A stretch of DNA of 64,000 nt from Pseudomonas sp. FeN3W (GCA_030263805.2 CP136010.1:1317001-1381000); one strand, 5' to 3'. Numbered from the stretch's first letter, positions 20,209 through 29,649 are shown. The notes: generated by a model from the letters alone, not told the origin. Numbers and translations: made by a program.

Positions 20209-20458
20209 ACAGGAGTAATCCGCACTCTCGCTTCGCCGCCCGACTGGCTGACGTGCGCGTGGCACGGCGCAGGTGAGAACGGCACGCTACGGATGCACTG
20301 ACCGGTCATCCTGTCGTCAATCCGGGATTTCATGATTCCAACCGCGTCTCGGCGGTTGCCTCCTTTCGTTCTCGATACGATGCGTGTCGGCTGGTGTCTG
20401 GCGGGCTGTCGGCCGGCTGCGGGGAAGCCCGAGGCGACGACGCAACTCCGCGCCGCCA

Positions 20459-21217
20459 TCACGCCAGCTTCGTGCCGGTGGCGCGGGCGAGATCGGCCAG
20501 CAGTCGGTCCTGGAGTCCTGCGTCGTTGACGGCGGGATGCGGCTGCTCACGCTGTTGGTGATGCCAATAGCCGCCGCTGGTCAATGCCTCGAGGTCATTA
20601 CTGGTCGCGAGCCACTCCTGGGTCAGGTGTCCCAGCCGCAGGTCGTCGGGCGCGCCCGGGCCACCCATCCTGGTCGGTACCCAACCCGGATCGACCGCGT
20701 TGCTGTACACCTCCGACCACAAGCGCGCGACGGCTGCGGCCAGGGTGGTGACGAACAGTTTGCTGTCCGAGTAGCTCCCCGTGGACGTGCGGCCGGCCCA
20801 GTCCATGCCGGCTAGGTCGGCGCGCCCGCCCCGGTGCATGCTGCTGCTCAGGTAGATCAGGCGCTCGGGGCGCTGGATCAGGGCCGTGAGCAGGTATGGC
20901 GCGACGACGTTGACCACCAGCAACTGCGAGCCTGAAATGATGCCGGCGTTGTGGATAACGGCATCCATCCGGCCGATCGCATTGACCTGGCTGGCGAGAT
21001 CACGGATTTGCGCAACGTCCGACAGATCGCCGATCGTGGCGATGGCGCCCTGCTCCAGCAGTTCCTCGACGGCGGGCAGCCGGGCCCGGGAACGGACGTG
21101 CACGACGACCTCGTGCCCCTCGGCGAGCAGCGTCCGCGCCGCGGCATGGCCCAGTCCATCGGCCGAACCGGTGATGAACACACGGGCCTTGCCGGCACCT
21201 CGTTGTGCCCTGGGCAT
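20459..21217 (-). CDS. Short-chain dehydrogenase/reductase
   Basis: 252 residues. Rossmann start ARVFITGSADGLGHAAARTLL, then VIHNAGI and a catalytic SSSM…YSDSK arrangement (Ser, Tyr and Lys present). It is an NAD(P)-dependent oxidoreductase of unknown substrate. AAGGAG lies upstream of the ATG at 21217. In frame further upstream, to an ATG at 21340, is a perfectly good Tat/Sec-like signal (MERRRFLTAGAELGAVLVAG) that does not belong on a cytosolic SDR. It may be the leftover start of another exported protein. The 250 bp before the metallo-hydrolase gene hold nothing recognisable. Confidence 0.75.
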   Translation of the reverse strand: MPRAQRGAGKARVFITGSADGLGHAAARTLLAEGHEVVVHVRSRARLPAVEELLEQGAIATIGDLSDVAQIRDLASQVNAIGRMDAVIHNAGIISGSQLLVVNVVAPYLLTALIQRPERLIYLSSSMHRGGRADLAGMDWAGRTSTGSYSDSKLFVTTLAAAVARLWSEVYSNAVDPGWVPTRMGGPGAPDDLRLGHLTQEWLATSNDLEALTSGGYWHHQQREQPHPAVNDAGLQDRLLADLARATGTKLA

Positions 21218-21591
21218 GGAGGTCTCCTTACGTGGATTCGGTGGCGTTTGTGCCCAGCATGCGGTAGCGGGCAGGAGCGATCCTGCGACCAGTACAGCCC
21301 CCAGCTCAGCGCCTGCGGTGAGAAATCTTCGACGCTCCATGGGCGTGTCTTCCGGTTCTGGCCGCCAGATTCAACATGACCTGTGGCGGCGTGTCGTTGC
21401 CAGGCGAATCATCGGCTCGAAGCAGGCGCACGCATCAAGATTGCGACGTTTGCCAGCAACGATAACCGTTGTATCCGGCGCGGCAAGGGCACCACGGATC
21501 GCACGTGCCATTGCCGCGTATCGAGCGAAGAGCACGCCCGCGGGGCTTCGCCGCCCGGCATGTCATGAATCCGCACCGAATCATCCAGTCC

Positions 21592-22704
21592 CTAGCGCAG
21601 GTGTTCGCCGAAGAACGCCGTGATCCTGTCGAAGGGGATCTTGTCCAACTGGTCGTACAGGTCGACGTGGCTGGCGCCCGGGACGATCAGCAGTTCCTTC
21701 GGCTCGGCCGCCGCCTCGTAGGCGGTTTCGCTGAAGTAGCGCGAGTGCGCGTTCTCGCCGTGGACCAACAGGACCGGGCGTGGCGAGATTTCCTCGATGT
21801 AGGTGAGCAGCGGCATGTTCATGAACGACAGCGGCGTGGTGATCGTCCAGGCATTGCCGGAGTTGACCGCCCGCGGATGGTAGCCGCGCGGCGTCCGGTA
21901 GTAGTCGTGGTAGTCGACCAGGAACTGCGCCTCGCCACCCTGCAGTTCGTTGTAGGGCGGCTGGTAGGCGGGGGTACCGTTTTCCGCGTCCTGCCAGCGC
22001 TGCCGGCTCAGTTGCTCCAGCGTCTGCGTGCGCTGTTCGAGGGTCACGCTGTCGTTGTAGCCCTTGGACATGACCCGCGTCATGTCGTACATGGTGCTGG
22101 CCACGACGGCCTTGACGCGCTTGTCCACGGCCACGGCGTTCAGCGCCATGCCGCCCCAGCCGCAGATACCGATGATGCCGATGCGCTCGCGATCGACTTC
22201 CGGGCGCAGGCCGATGAAGTCCACCGCCGCACTGAAGTCTTCGGTATTGATGTCCGGCGAGGCGACGTTGCGCGGCTCGCCGCCGCTCTCACCGGTGTAG
22301 GACGGGTCGAACGCCAGGGTGACGAAGCCGCGCTCGGCCATGGTTTGCGCGTACAGGCCGGACGACTGTTCCTTCACCGCGCCGAACGGGCCGCTGACGA
22401 CGATCGCGGGAAGCCGCTCGCCGCTACGCTTCTTCGGCAGATACAGGTCGGCCGCCAGGGTGATGCCGTAGCGGTTAGTGAACGTGATCTTCTGGTGGTC
22501 AAGGTTCTCGCTTCGAGGGAAGACCTTGTCCCATTCCTGTGTCAGTTGCATGGTGCCTGCCTCGCTGCTGCTGGAAGTCGCTGCCGCCAGGGCCGCCGGC
22601 CCGGCGAGAAGCGCTGCCGAGCCGACGAGAAGGGAGCCCTGGATGAACGCTCTGCGGGAGCCGGGCTGCCCGCTGGTGGCGATCTTCGGGTTGGATTCGT
22701 TCAT
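21592..22704 (-). CDS. Alpha/beta hydrolase with twin-arginine signal
   Basis: 370 residues. The N-terminus has GSRRAFIQGSLLVGSAALLAG (Tat-type). The hydrolase core follows with LPAIVVSGPFGAVKEQ (oxyanion region), a nucleophile elbow seen as GICGWGGMAL (Cys at the nucleophile position), and a late HVDLYDQ histidine. A cysteine elbow is typical of the dienelactone-hydrolase-like branch. The protein should act in the periplasm. It is followed (minus strand) by 250 bp without a gene and then the SDR. The substrate is unknown. Confidence 0.78.
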   Translation of the reverse strand: MNESNPKIATSGQPGSRRAFIQGSLLVGSAALLAGPAALAAATSSSSEAGTMQLTQEWDKVFPRSENLDHQKITFTNRYGITLAADLYLPKKRSGERLPAIVVSGPFGAVKEQSSGLYAQTMAERGFVTLAFDPSYTGESGGEPRNVASPDINTEDFSAAVDFIGLRPEVDRERIGIIGICGWGGMALNAVAVDKRVKAVVASTMYDMTRVMSKGYNDSVTLEQRTQTLEQLSRQRWQDAENGTPAYQPPYNELQGGEAQFLVDYHDYYRTPRGYHPRAVNSGNAWTITTPLSFMNMPLLTYIEEISPRPVLLVHGENAHSRYFSETAYEAAAEPKELLIVPGASHVDLYDQLDKIPFDRITAFFGEHLR

Positions 22705-22789
22705 GGTTTTCTCCTTGGCGTTGGAGGTTCTGGTGTTCTCGGGGCGTACGGGGCCGTGATGCGCCAGGACAGGTGCTCATCGTGGTTTC

Positions 22790-23431
22790 CTAGCGATAGG
22801 CAGCGGGCCTGTTCCCCTCGGTATGAGGCTGGCTGATGCCGAGGTTTTCGTTGACGTGGCGCTCGGGATGCTCGACGAGATCGGCCACGAAGCGCCCAAG
22901 ACTGGCGCGCGAGGTCTCCGTGCCCTTGTAGATCTCCCCCTTGTGCGTCAGCTGGACCTCTTCGGTGGTTTCATCCGTCAGCCAGACCGGGCGCAGGATG
23001 GTGTAATCCAGGGAGGAACTCTCGATCACCTCGGCCGTTTTCAGATTGGTGGGTCGGGTCTGCCCTACCACGCTCTTGTCCCAGGAATTGAACGGCTCGG
23101 GCAGTTCGTCGTAGATGCCTCCGGCACTGATGGCGATGATGCGGCGAACGCCAAGCGCCTCCATCGTCTCGACCAAGGCTTGCGTGACGTCGCCGAGGTC
23201 CATGCCGCCCAGCGCACTGATGACGATATCCTGACCCTGGAGGGCCTTTTTCAGAGCATCTGGACTGCGGGCGTCGCCCTCGACCACCTGGACGCGCGGA
23301 CTCTTGAAATCATGCAGGCGTTCGGCGTGGCGCGCGAAAAGCATCAGCTCCACATCGCCCTGCTCCAGCAGGCGTGGAACGATTTCCCTGGCTGTGCGGC
23401 CGTTGGCGCCCAGTACGATGACTTTCTTCAT
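22790..23431 (-). CDS. NAD(P)-binding atypical SDR (NmrA/YwnB-like)
   Basis: 213 residues. It starts MKKVIVLGANGRTAREIVPRLL, a glycine-rich dinucleotide-binding loop. Further pieces are DIVISALGGMDLGDVTQALVE and DYTILRPVWLTDE, as in NmrA-like or flavin-reductase-like single-domain proteins. Such proteins act as reductases or redox sensors. The role here is not known. It lies in a minus-strand series with the hydrolase and SDR, all probably stress- or xenobiotic-related accessory genes. Confidence 0.75.
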   Translation of the reverse strand: MKKVIVLGANGRTAREIVPRLLEQGDVELMLFARHAERLHDFKSPRVQVVEGDARSPDALKKALQGQDIVISALGGMDLGDVTQALVETMEALGVRRIIAISAGGIYDELPEPFNSWDKSVVGQTRPTNLKTAEVIESSSLDYTILRPVWLTDETTEEVQLTHKGEIYKGTETSRASLGRFVADLVEHPERHVNENLGISQPHTEGNRPAAYR

Positions 23432-23664
23432 CAGGACCGCCCTCCGTTCACCTTTTGCCGAAGTTCACGCCAGCCCGGTTGCTCGCATTGAAGGGCCGCC
23501 GAGTCGCATTCAGGACGGTCGAGCTTCCCGTCCAGCGACGTCAGCGCGTGAATGATGACGCAGGGTTTGTTCAAGCTATTTCTCCCGTTCTTTCAGTGAG
23601 ACACGGCCCTGGAAGTCATAAGCCGGCTTGATGATCGGCTCTCCAATGTCGTCGGAAGCCCCCG

Positions 23665-24891
23665 TCAGGCACGCGCCGCCGCTCCGCGCGCCGTCATGGC
23701 CGCCAGGGCGGCGCAGCTCGCCAGCAACACGGCGCTCATGATGAACGTGCTCCGGTAGCCGCTGTGGTCGAACAGCAGGCCACCCAGGGTCGAACCCAGC
23801 GCGATGGACAACTGCACGACGGCGACGAACAGGCCACCACCCGCCTCGGCATCCCCGGGAAAGACCCTGGCGATCCAGGACCACCAGCCCACGGGCGCGG
23901 CAGTGCCGGCCAGCCCCCACAGGCCCAGCAACACGATGACGATGGCCAGCCAGCTGCCGAAGGCGATCAGCGCCAGGGCCGTCACGGCCATCAACAGCGG
24001 GATGGCGATCAGCGTCTGGTAGAAACCCCGCTGCAGGACCCGGCCGATGAGCACGGTGCCGATGAAACCCGCCGCGCCGATCACCAGCAGAATGAGCGAT
24101 ATCGCGCTTCCCTGTACGCCCGTGACCGTTTCCAGGAACGGCCGCACGTAGGTGAACAGCGCGAACTGCCCCATGAACAGCAGGCTGCTGGCCAGCATGC
24201 CCACGCCGACGCCAGGACGCCCGAGCAGCGTGAACACCTTGAACGCACTGGCGCTGCCCGACGCCCGCGCCGCGGCCGGCATGGGAGGCAGCGTCCTCCA
24301 TTGCCAGGCCAGGGCGATCAGGGCTACCGGCACCAGGCAAAGGAAAGCGCCGCGCCAACCGATGACGGTTCCCAAGTAGGCGCCCAGCGGCGCGGCCACC
24401 ACAGTGGCCAGTGCGTTGCCGCCGTTGACGATGGCCAGGGCGCGCGGCACATCGCGCGACGACACCAGGCGGATGGCCATGGCCGCCGACATCGACCAGA
24501 AACCGCCGACGACCACGCCGATCAGCGCCCGGCCCAGCATGTAGGTGAAATAGTTCGGCGCCAGCGCGACGATGGCGCCCGACACACCCATCGCCGCCGT
24601 CAGCCCGAGCAACAGCGTCTTGCGGTTCAGGTTGCCGGCCAGCGTCGAAATGAACAGGCTCGTCAGGACGGCGAATGCGCCGGAGATCGCGATGCCCTGC
24701 CCCGCCATACCTTCGCTGACCCGGAGGTCATTCGCCATGGGCGTCAGCAGGCTGACGGGCAGGAATTCCGATGCGATCAGCGCGAACGCGCAGAACGACA
24801 GGGCGAAGACGCCGCTCCAGGAGGCCGCTTGTCCGGCTTCGTATGGGGTGTCGGTGCCGGCCATGGGCGCGGCGGATGTTCGAGCGGTCAT
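23665..24891 (-). CDS. MFS transporter, DHA1 (drug efflux) type
   Basis: 408 residues with about 12 membrane helices. Loop 2-3 carries a major-facilitator motif A variant (STLAGNLNRKTLLLG) and helix 4-5 carries RALIGVVVGGFWSMSAAMAIRL, as in arabinose/drug exporters of the DHA1 family (YdeA/AraJ-like). The substrate is unknown. The start is at 24891. Between this stop and the NAD(P)-binding gene are 233 bp whose minus strand encodes an orphan tail (see findings). A divergent LysR regulator lies 0.8 kb away. Confidence 0.82.
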   Translation of the reverse strand: MTARTSAAPMAGTDTPYEAGQAASWSGVFALSFCAFALIASEFLPVSLLTPMANDLRVSEGMAGQGIAISGAFAVLTSLFISTLAGNLNRKTLLLGLTAAMGVSGAIVALAPNYFTYMLGRALIGVVVGGFWSMSAAMAIRLVSSRDVPRALAIVNGGNALATVVAAPLGAYLGTVIGWRGAFLCLVPVALIALAWQWRTLPPMPAAARASGSASAFKVFTLLGRPGVGVGMLASSLLFMGQFALFTYVRPFLETVTGVQGSAISLILLVIGAAGFIGTVLIGRVLQRGFYQTLIAIPLLMAVTALALIAFGSWLAIVIVLLGLWGLAGTAAPVGWWSWIARVFPGDAEAGGGLFVAVVQLSIALGSTLGGLLFDHSGYRSTFIMSAVLLASCAALAAMTARGAAARA

Positions 24892-25014
24892 GAAAGCCTT
24901 GTCTGTGCTTCGATCCGAGAGTGAAAGGTCGTGCCTGGCCAGCTAGGGCGTGCATCGCACGAGGAACGGGAAACGAACGGAGCTGCTGCGCCGTCCAGGC
25001 GCGCAGCCGTGGCA

Positions 25015-25518
25015 TCAGTTCCCGATTCGCTCGATCCGTAGCTGATACGGCCCGGGTCTGGCCAGGATGGACAGGCCTTCCTCCACCTTGCCCAGCGGCA
25101 ACAGGCCCCGCGCATGGGGTCGGCCCTCGACGAAAATCGCCAGGTTGCCCCAGGGCGCGTAGTGGGTCAGCTCGCCGGCCACCGGCGCCATGCCGTCCGG
25201 CGCGCCTTGCGTGGACAACTTGCGCGGCAGGCTGGATACGCGCTCGATGGTGGCGTAGTCCTCCATCGTCAGCGACAGCGGCAGCAGCGTGGCGAAATCA
25301 CGCGCGGTGGCATTGTCGTACAGCGTGGCGGTGGCGCTTTGGCCATCGACGATCAGGCGAATCTTCATGGGGAATTCCTTCGCGGGCGTGGCTGGCTGCG
25401 CCACCGAGTTGCCGGGTAAGCAAGCCGCCAGTCCCAGCAACGAGCTGGCGAACAGCGGCAAGGCCGAGCGACGCAACGAAGGCCAGGAGAGAGGAAAAGG
25501 CTTTTTCTTCATTGCCAT
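25015..25518 (-). CDS. Cyclophilin-like-fold lipoprotein
   Basis: 167 residues. The start MAMKKKPFPLSWPSLRR leads to a lipobox (SSLLGLAAC), so the mature protein begins at that cysteine and is membrane-anchored. The body (MKIRLIVDGQSATATLYDN, LTMEDYATIERVSSLP, HYAPWGNLAIFVEGRPHA) matches the bacterial cyclophilin-like family, which has the fold but not proven isomerase activity. It is often found beside oxidoreductase or LysR genes. It is divergent from the LysR gene, with an AT-rich 150 bp promoter region between. Confidence 0.72.
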   Translation of the reverse strand: MAMKKKPFPLSWPSLRRSALPLFASSLLGLAACLPGNSVAQPATPAKEFPMKIRLIVDGQSATATLYDNATARDFATLLPLSLTMEDYATIERVSSLPRKLSTQGAPDGMAPVAGELTHYAPWGNLAIFVEGRPHARGLLPLGKVEEGLSILARPGPYQLRIERIGN

Positions 25519-25672
25519 GATGTCCACTGTCGCGGTGGCATCCGTTGCCACTCTGTTCCGTTCGTTTTCATGCCGGATAATGTTCCCGCAAGAATGCACC
25601 CGCAACTAGCTAATCAATCCTTAAAACGGATATAAGAACTACTAATCAATCATTCATGCGAAACTGCGCCCC

Positions 25673-26578
25673 ATGGTCAGACGCAACCTCAACGATCTCC
25701 TCTCCTTCGTCACGGTGGCGCGTGCGGGCAGCTTCACGCGCGCCGCCGCCCAGCTGGGCGTGACGCAATCGGCGCTCAGCCAGGCGATCAGCGGCCTGGA
25801 GAAAAGGCTCCAGATCCGCCTGCTCACGCGTACCACGCGCAGCGTCTCGCCCACGGCGGCGGGCGAACGGCTGCTGCATGCGATCGGCCACCGCTTCGAC
25901 GAGATCGAGGCGGAGCTGGACGTGCTGACGGAGATGCGCGACAAGCCGGCCGGGACGGTGCGGATCACCTGCGCCGATCACGTCCTGCGCACCACGCTGC
26001 TGCCGAAGCTCGCCCCCTTGCTGCACGCGTTTCCCGACATCAACGTCGAATTCGACGTCAATTACGGATTCAGGGACATCGTGGCGGATCGCTTCGACGC
26101 GGGCGTGCGCCTGGGCGACACCATCGACAAGGACATGATCGCGCTGCCCATCGGCCCCAAGCTGCGCATGGCCGCGGTCGCGTCACCCTCCTACTTCGCC
26201 CGCAACCCCATACCGAAGGCACCGGGCGACCTCATGGCGCACCGCTGCATCAACCTGCGCTTCCCCACCCATGGCGGCCTGTACGTCTGGGAATTCGAGC
26301 GCCGGGGCCGGCAGTTGAACGTCCGCGTCGATGGCCAGCTGGTCCTCAACAGCACGCCCCATATCGTGCAGGCGGCGCTCGAAGGGTTGGGCATCGCCTT
26401 CCTGCCGGAAGACGAATTCGCCCCGCATATCGAGGAAGGCCGGCTGGTGCGCGTACTGGAGGACTGGTGTGCGCCGTTCGAGGGTTACTACCTCTACTAC
26501 CCGAGCCGCAAGCAGCCGTCGCCGGCCTTCTCGCTGGTCGCCGAAGCGCTGCGTGTCGCGGGGCCGGGCGGGGCGTAA
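25673..26578 (+). CDS. LysR-family transcriptional regulator
   Basis: 301 residues. The N-terminal helix-turn-helix is AGSFTRAAAQLGVTQSALSQAI, followed by a LysR substrate-binding domain (PAGTVRITCADHVL to the end). It is divergent from the cyclophilin-like lipoprotein, so it probably controls that gene and perhaps the MFS and oxidoreductase genes beyond it. The 25606-25672 spacer is AT-rich and holds likely promoters, but no clear T-N11-A operator could be singled out. Confidence 0.88.
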   Translation: MVRRNLNDLLSFVTVARAGSFTRAAAQLGVTQSALSQAISGLEKRLQIRLLTRTTRSVSPTAAGERLLHAIGHRFDEIEAELDVLTEMRDKPAGTVRITCADHVLRTTLLPKLAPLLHAFPDINVEFDVNYGFRDIVADRFDAGVRLGDTIDKDMIALPIGPKLRMAAVASPSYFARNPIPKAPGDLMAHRCINLRFPTHGGLYVWEFERRGRQLNVRVDGQLVLNSTPHIVQAALEGLGIAFLPEDEFAPHIEEGRLVRVLEDWCAPFEGYYLYYPSRKQPSPAFSLVAEALRVAGPGGA

Positions 26579-26806
26579 CGCCGCTAGCGTTCACAAGAAC
26601 GGCCCGCCTGGAGGTCGCCGGCGAAACGATGGCCGGCGCCCTCACGTCGGTCGCCGGGTGGCTTGAAGGTGAGCCAGCGGGGCCTTTAACCGATGCACCG
26701 CCCTGGCGCGTGGGCGAAGTCGGCATGCTTATACCTTGAACTGCTATTTTCACGACACAGGCAGGCGCGCAAAGCCCAGCGCCATTTGACTCAGAGAAGC
26801 TGCGCC

Positions 26807-27198
26807 ATGACGCGATTCAGCGGTGGTTGCCTGTCCGGCGACGTCCGCATCGTGGCGTCGCGCCGCCCATATCAGGTCAGCCTTGCCATTGTCTCGACTG
26901 CCGCAAGCATCACAGGGCCCTGTTCCACGCCTCGGCGATATTCCCCCTAGCGGCGGTGACGGTCACGGGCGAGGCACGCGACTATCCCGGGCGGTTCTTC
27001 TGTCCCCGCTACGGCTCGTCCGTCTTCGCGCGCCCCGCGGACGAAATCGAAGTGAGCCTGGGAGCCCTGGATGTCCCCGACCTGCTGATGCCCACCTACG
27101 AGCTCTGGACCGTCCGCCGCGAGTCCTGGTTGCCGGCGTTTCCGCTCAAGAGAGGCTATGCGCACGATCGCGACGCCAGCGGGCGCCTCGAGGAGTAG
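26807..27198 (+). pseudogene. GFA-family (glutathione-dependent formaldehyde-activating-like) gene, frameshifted
   Basis: The natural start reads MTRFSGGCLSGDVRIVASRR in one frame. The body (CHCLDCRKHHRALFHASA, GRFFCPRYGSSVFA, LMPTYELWT) is in another. A single missing base near 26883, at the position expected to read CHCLDC, explains the shift. The zinc cysteines (GCLSG, CHCLDC, CPRYGS) are otherwise present. No alternative start with a ribosome site rescues the second frame. The product is probably not made, unless the base call is wrong. Confidence 0.75.
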
Positions 27199-27229
27199 CC
27201 CGGCACCAGCGGACCGGGGCGCCGCACCT

Positions 27230-27245
27230 TGTCGCCTTTGCGACA
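27230..27245. promoter_or_regulatory. NifA-type site 1 upstream of nifB
   Basis: Exact TGT-CGCCTTTGCG-ACA, 95 bp upstream of the -24 element. Confidence 0.75.
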
Positions 27246-27270
27246 GTTGCCCCACCCCACTCCGCCAGTT

Positions 27271-27286
27271 TGTTCGTTGCGAAACA
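27271..27286. promoter_or_regulatory. NifA-type site 2 upstream of nifB
   Basis: Exact TGT-TCGTTGCGAA-ACA, 41 bp from site 1, the same spacing as the pair between rnfA and nifL. Confidence 0.75.
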
Positions 27287-27339
27287 ACGAATCCCGCCTA
27301 CGCGCTGAAAAAACCGTTCAAAAACAATGTATTGAAAAC

Positions 27340-27354
27340 AGGCACGGCCCTTGC
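27340..27354 (+). promoter_or_regulatory. Sigma54 promoter of the nifB operon
   Basis: AGGCAC-GGCCC-TTGC followed by T. GG/GC spacing is correct and only the first base differs from consensus. The predicted start near 27366 gives a leader of about 28 bases. Confidence 0.82.
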
Positions 27355-27393
27355 TCCAGGTATCCGCGACAGACCTCTATTCGGAGACCGAAC

Positions 27394-28902
27394 ATGGAAC
27401 TGAACGTACTGGGCCAGAGCGAGGCCGGGCATGCCGCCGGGGGCGGTTGTTCAGCGGGTTCCTGTGGCAGCTCGGACGACCAGCTCGCGCACCTGCCCGA
27501 GCATATCCGCGAGAAAGTGCACAACCACCCCTGCTACTCCGAGGAGGCGCACCACTACTTCGCGCGCATGCACGTGGCGGTGGCGCCGGCCTGCAACATC
27601 CAGTGCCACTACTGCAACCGCAAGTACGACTGCGCCAACGAGTCGCGCCCCGGCGTGGTCTCCGAGCTGCTGGACCCAGTCCAGGCAGTGAAGAAGGTCA
27701 AGGCGGTGGCGGCGACCATCCCGCAGATGACGGTGCTCGGCATCGCCGGGCCGGGCGACCCGCTGGCCAACCCGCAGCGCACCTTCGAGACCTTCCGCAT
27801 GCTCTCCGAGCAGGCGCCGGACATCAAGCTGTGCGTCTCCACCAACGGCCTGGCGCTGCCCGACTGCGTCGACGAGCTGGCCAAGCACAACATCGACCAT
27901 GTGACCATCACCATCAACTGCGTGGACCCGGACATCGGCGCCGAGATCTATCCCTGGATCTACTGGAACAACAAACGCATCCGTGGGCGCAAGGCGGCGA
28001 AGATCCTCATCGAGCGCCAGCAGAAGGGCCTGGAGATGCTGGTCGAGCGCGGCATCCTGGTGAAGGTCAACTCGGTGCTGATCCCCGGCGTCAACGATGA
28101 ACACCTGAAAGAAGTCAGCCGCATCGTCAAGGCCAAGGGCGCCTTCCTGCACAACGTCATGCCGCTGATCGCCGAGGCCGAGCACGGCACCTTCTACGGC
28201 GTGATGGGCCAGCGCAGCCCGGAGCCGGAGGAACTGCAGGACCTGCAGGACGCCTGCGCCGGCGACATGAACATGATGCGCCACTGCCGTCAGTGCCGCG
28301 CCGATGCGGTGGGCCTGCTCGGCGAGGACCGCGGCGATGAGTTCACCCTCGACAAGATCGAGACAATGGACATCGACTACGACGCGGCGATGGTCAAGCG
28401 CGCCGCCATCCATGCGGCGATCAAGGAAGAACTGGACGAGCGCGCGGCGAAGAAGGCGCGCCTGGCCACGCCACCGCTCACGGGCGTGACGGACACGCGC
28501 CATCGCCCGGTGCTGATGGCCGTCGCCACCAGCGGCGCTGGCCTGGTCAACCAGCATTTCGGCCATGCCCGCGAGTTCCTCGTCTACGAGGCCTCGCCGG
28601 CCGGAGTGCGTTTCATCGGCCATCGCAAGGTCGAGCAGTACTGCGTCGGCAACGACAGCTGCGGCGACAAGGAAAGCGCGCTGTCGGGCAGCCTCCGCGC
28701 TCTCAAGGGCTGCGAGGCGGTGCTCTGCTCGAAGATCGGCTTCGAGCCCTGGGGCGAGCTGGAGGCCGCCGGCATCCAGCCCAACGGCGAGCACGCCATG
28801 GAGCCCATCGAGGAAGCGGTGCTGGCGGTGTACCAGGAAATGATCGCCAACGGCCGTCTCGATGCGTCGGCACACGCTGCGGAGCAATGCCTGACGGCAT
28901 GA
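27394..28902 (+). CDS. nifB: NifB, FeMo-cofactor core (NifB-co) synthase
   Basis: 502 residues. The radical-SAM domain has its cluster motif in CNIQCHYCNRKYDC (about 67) and further conserved cysteines CSAGSCGSS (N-terminal) and CRQCRADAVG for the auxiliary 4Fe clusters. The C-terminal NifX-like domain (about 385-495, ATSGAGLVNQHFGHAREF) is present, so it is the two-domain form. NifB fuses two 4Fe clusters with a carbide to make the 8Fe precursor of FeMo-co. An AUG with GGAG nearby begins MELNVLGQSE. It leads the nifB-fdxN-nifO-nifQ-rhodanese-grx operon. Confidence 0.97.
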   Translation: MELNVLGQSEAGHAAGGGCSAGSCGSSDDQLAHLPEHIREKVHNHPCYSEEAHHYFARMHVAVAPACNIQCHYCNRKYDCANESRPGVVSELLDPVQAVKKVKAVAATIPQMTVLGIAGPGDPLANPQRTFETFRMLSEQAPDIKLCVSTNGLALPDCVDELAKHNIDHVTITINCVDPDIGAEIYPWIYWNNKRIRGRKAAKILIERQQKGLEMLVERGILVKVNSVLIPGVNDEHLKEVSRIVKAKGAFLHNVMPLIAEAEHGTFYGVMGQRSPEPEELQDLQDACAGDMNMMRHCRQCRADAVGLLGEDRGDEFTLDKIETMDIDYDAAMVKRAAIHAAIKEELDERAAKKARLATPPLTGVTDTRHRPVLMAVATSGAGLVNQHFGHAREFLVYEASPAGVRFIGHRKVEQYCVGNDSCGDKESALSGSLRALKGCEAVLCSKIGFEPWGELEAAGIQPNGEHAMEPIEEAVLAVYQEMIANGRLDASAHAAEQCLTA

Positions 28903-28913
28903 GGAGGTGAAGC

Positions 28914-29192
28914 ATGGCACTGCGAATCGTCGAATCCTGCGTCAACTGCTGGGCCTGCCTGGACGTCTGCCCGAGCGAGGCGATCAGCCCCGGCGCCACG
29001 CACTTCCGCATCAGCGCGCACAAGTGCACCGAGTGCGACGGCGACTATGCCGAGCAACAGTGCGCGAGCATCTGCCCCATCGAAGGCGCGATCCTGTTCG
29101 CCGACGGCAGCCCGGCCAACCCGGCCGGCTCGCTGACGGGCATCCCTCCGGAGCGCCTGGCCGAAGCCATGCGCGCCATCCAGGCCCGCTGA
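28914..29192 (+). CDS. fdxN: FdxN-type 2[4Fe-4S] ferredoxin
   Basis: 92 residues. Cluster motifs are CVNCWACLDVCP and CTECDGDYAEQQCASICP. The insert in the second motif is typical of nif ferredoxins of this class. FdxN is known to supply electrons for NifB-co synthesis. It lies 11 bp after nifB with GAGG ahead of the ATG. Confidence 0.92.
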   Translation: MALRIVESCVNCWACLDVCPSEAISPGATHFRISAHKCTECDGDYAEQQCASICPIEGAILFADGSPANPAGSLTGIPPERLAEAMRAIQAR

Positions 29193-29202
29193 GGAGGTCC
29201 CC

Positions 29203-29649
29203 ATGTCCTGCATCATCTTCTACGAGAAACCCGGCTGCGCCACCAACCGCCTGCAGAAGGAACTGCTGCGCTCGGCGGGCATCGAGCTGGAGGTACGCGA
29301 CCTGCTGCGCGAGACCTGGACGCCGGAACGCCTGCGGCCGTTCTTCGGCGGGCTGCCGGTGGCCGAGTGGTTCAACCCGTCGGCCCCGGCGATCAAGTAT
29401 GGCGAGCTCGATCCAAGCGAACTGAACGCCGAACAGGCGCTGGATCTGATGGTGGCCCAGCCGCTGCTGATCCGCCGCCCGCTGATCCGCTGCGGCATGC
29501 ACTACATGGTCGACTTCGACCTGGTGGGCATCAACGCCTGGTTGCCGTGCCACGGCCGCCTGCCGGCGCTGGCGCCGAACATCAGCGGCTGTTCGCTGGG
29601 CACCAGCTCGGCGCTCGGCTGCCGCCCCGCCGCGAGCGCCTCGCAATGA
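29203..29649 (+). CDS. nifO: NifO, ArsC/Spx-fold nitrogenase-associated protein
   Basis: 148 residues. It starts MSCIIFYEKPGCATNRLQKE, the arsenate-reductase-like thioredoxin-fold N-terminus with a single cysteine at the ArsC position. LLIRRPLIRCGMHYMVDFDL matches the RRPxI region of the family. In Azotobacter, NifO is reported to affect molybdenum use between nitrogenase and nitrate assimilation. It overlaps nifQ by ATGA. Confidence 0.88.
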   Translation: MSCIIFYEKPGCATNRLQKELLRSAGIELEVRDLLRETWTPERLRPFFGGLPVAEWFNPSAPAIKYGELDPSELNAEQALDLMVAQPLLIRRPLIRCGMHYMVDFDLVGINAWLPCHGRLPALAPNISGCSLGTSSALGCRPAASASQ

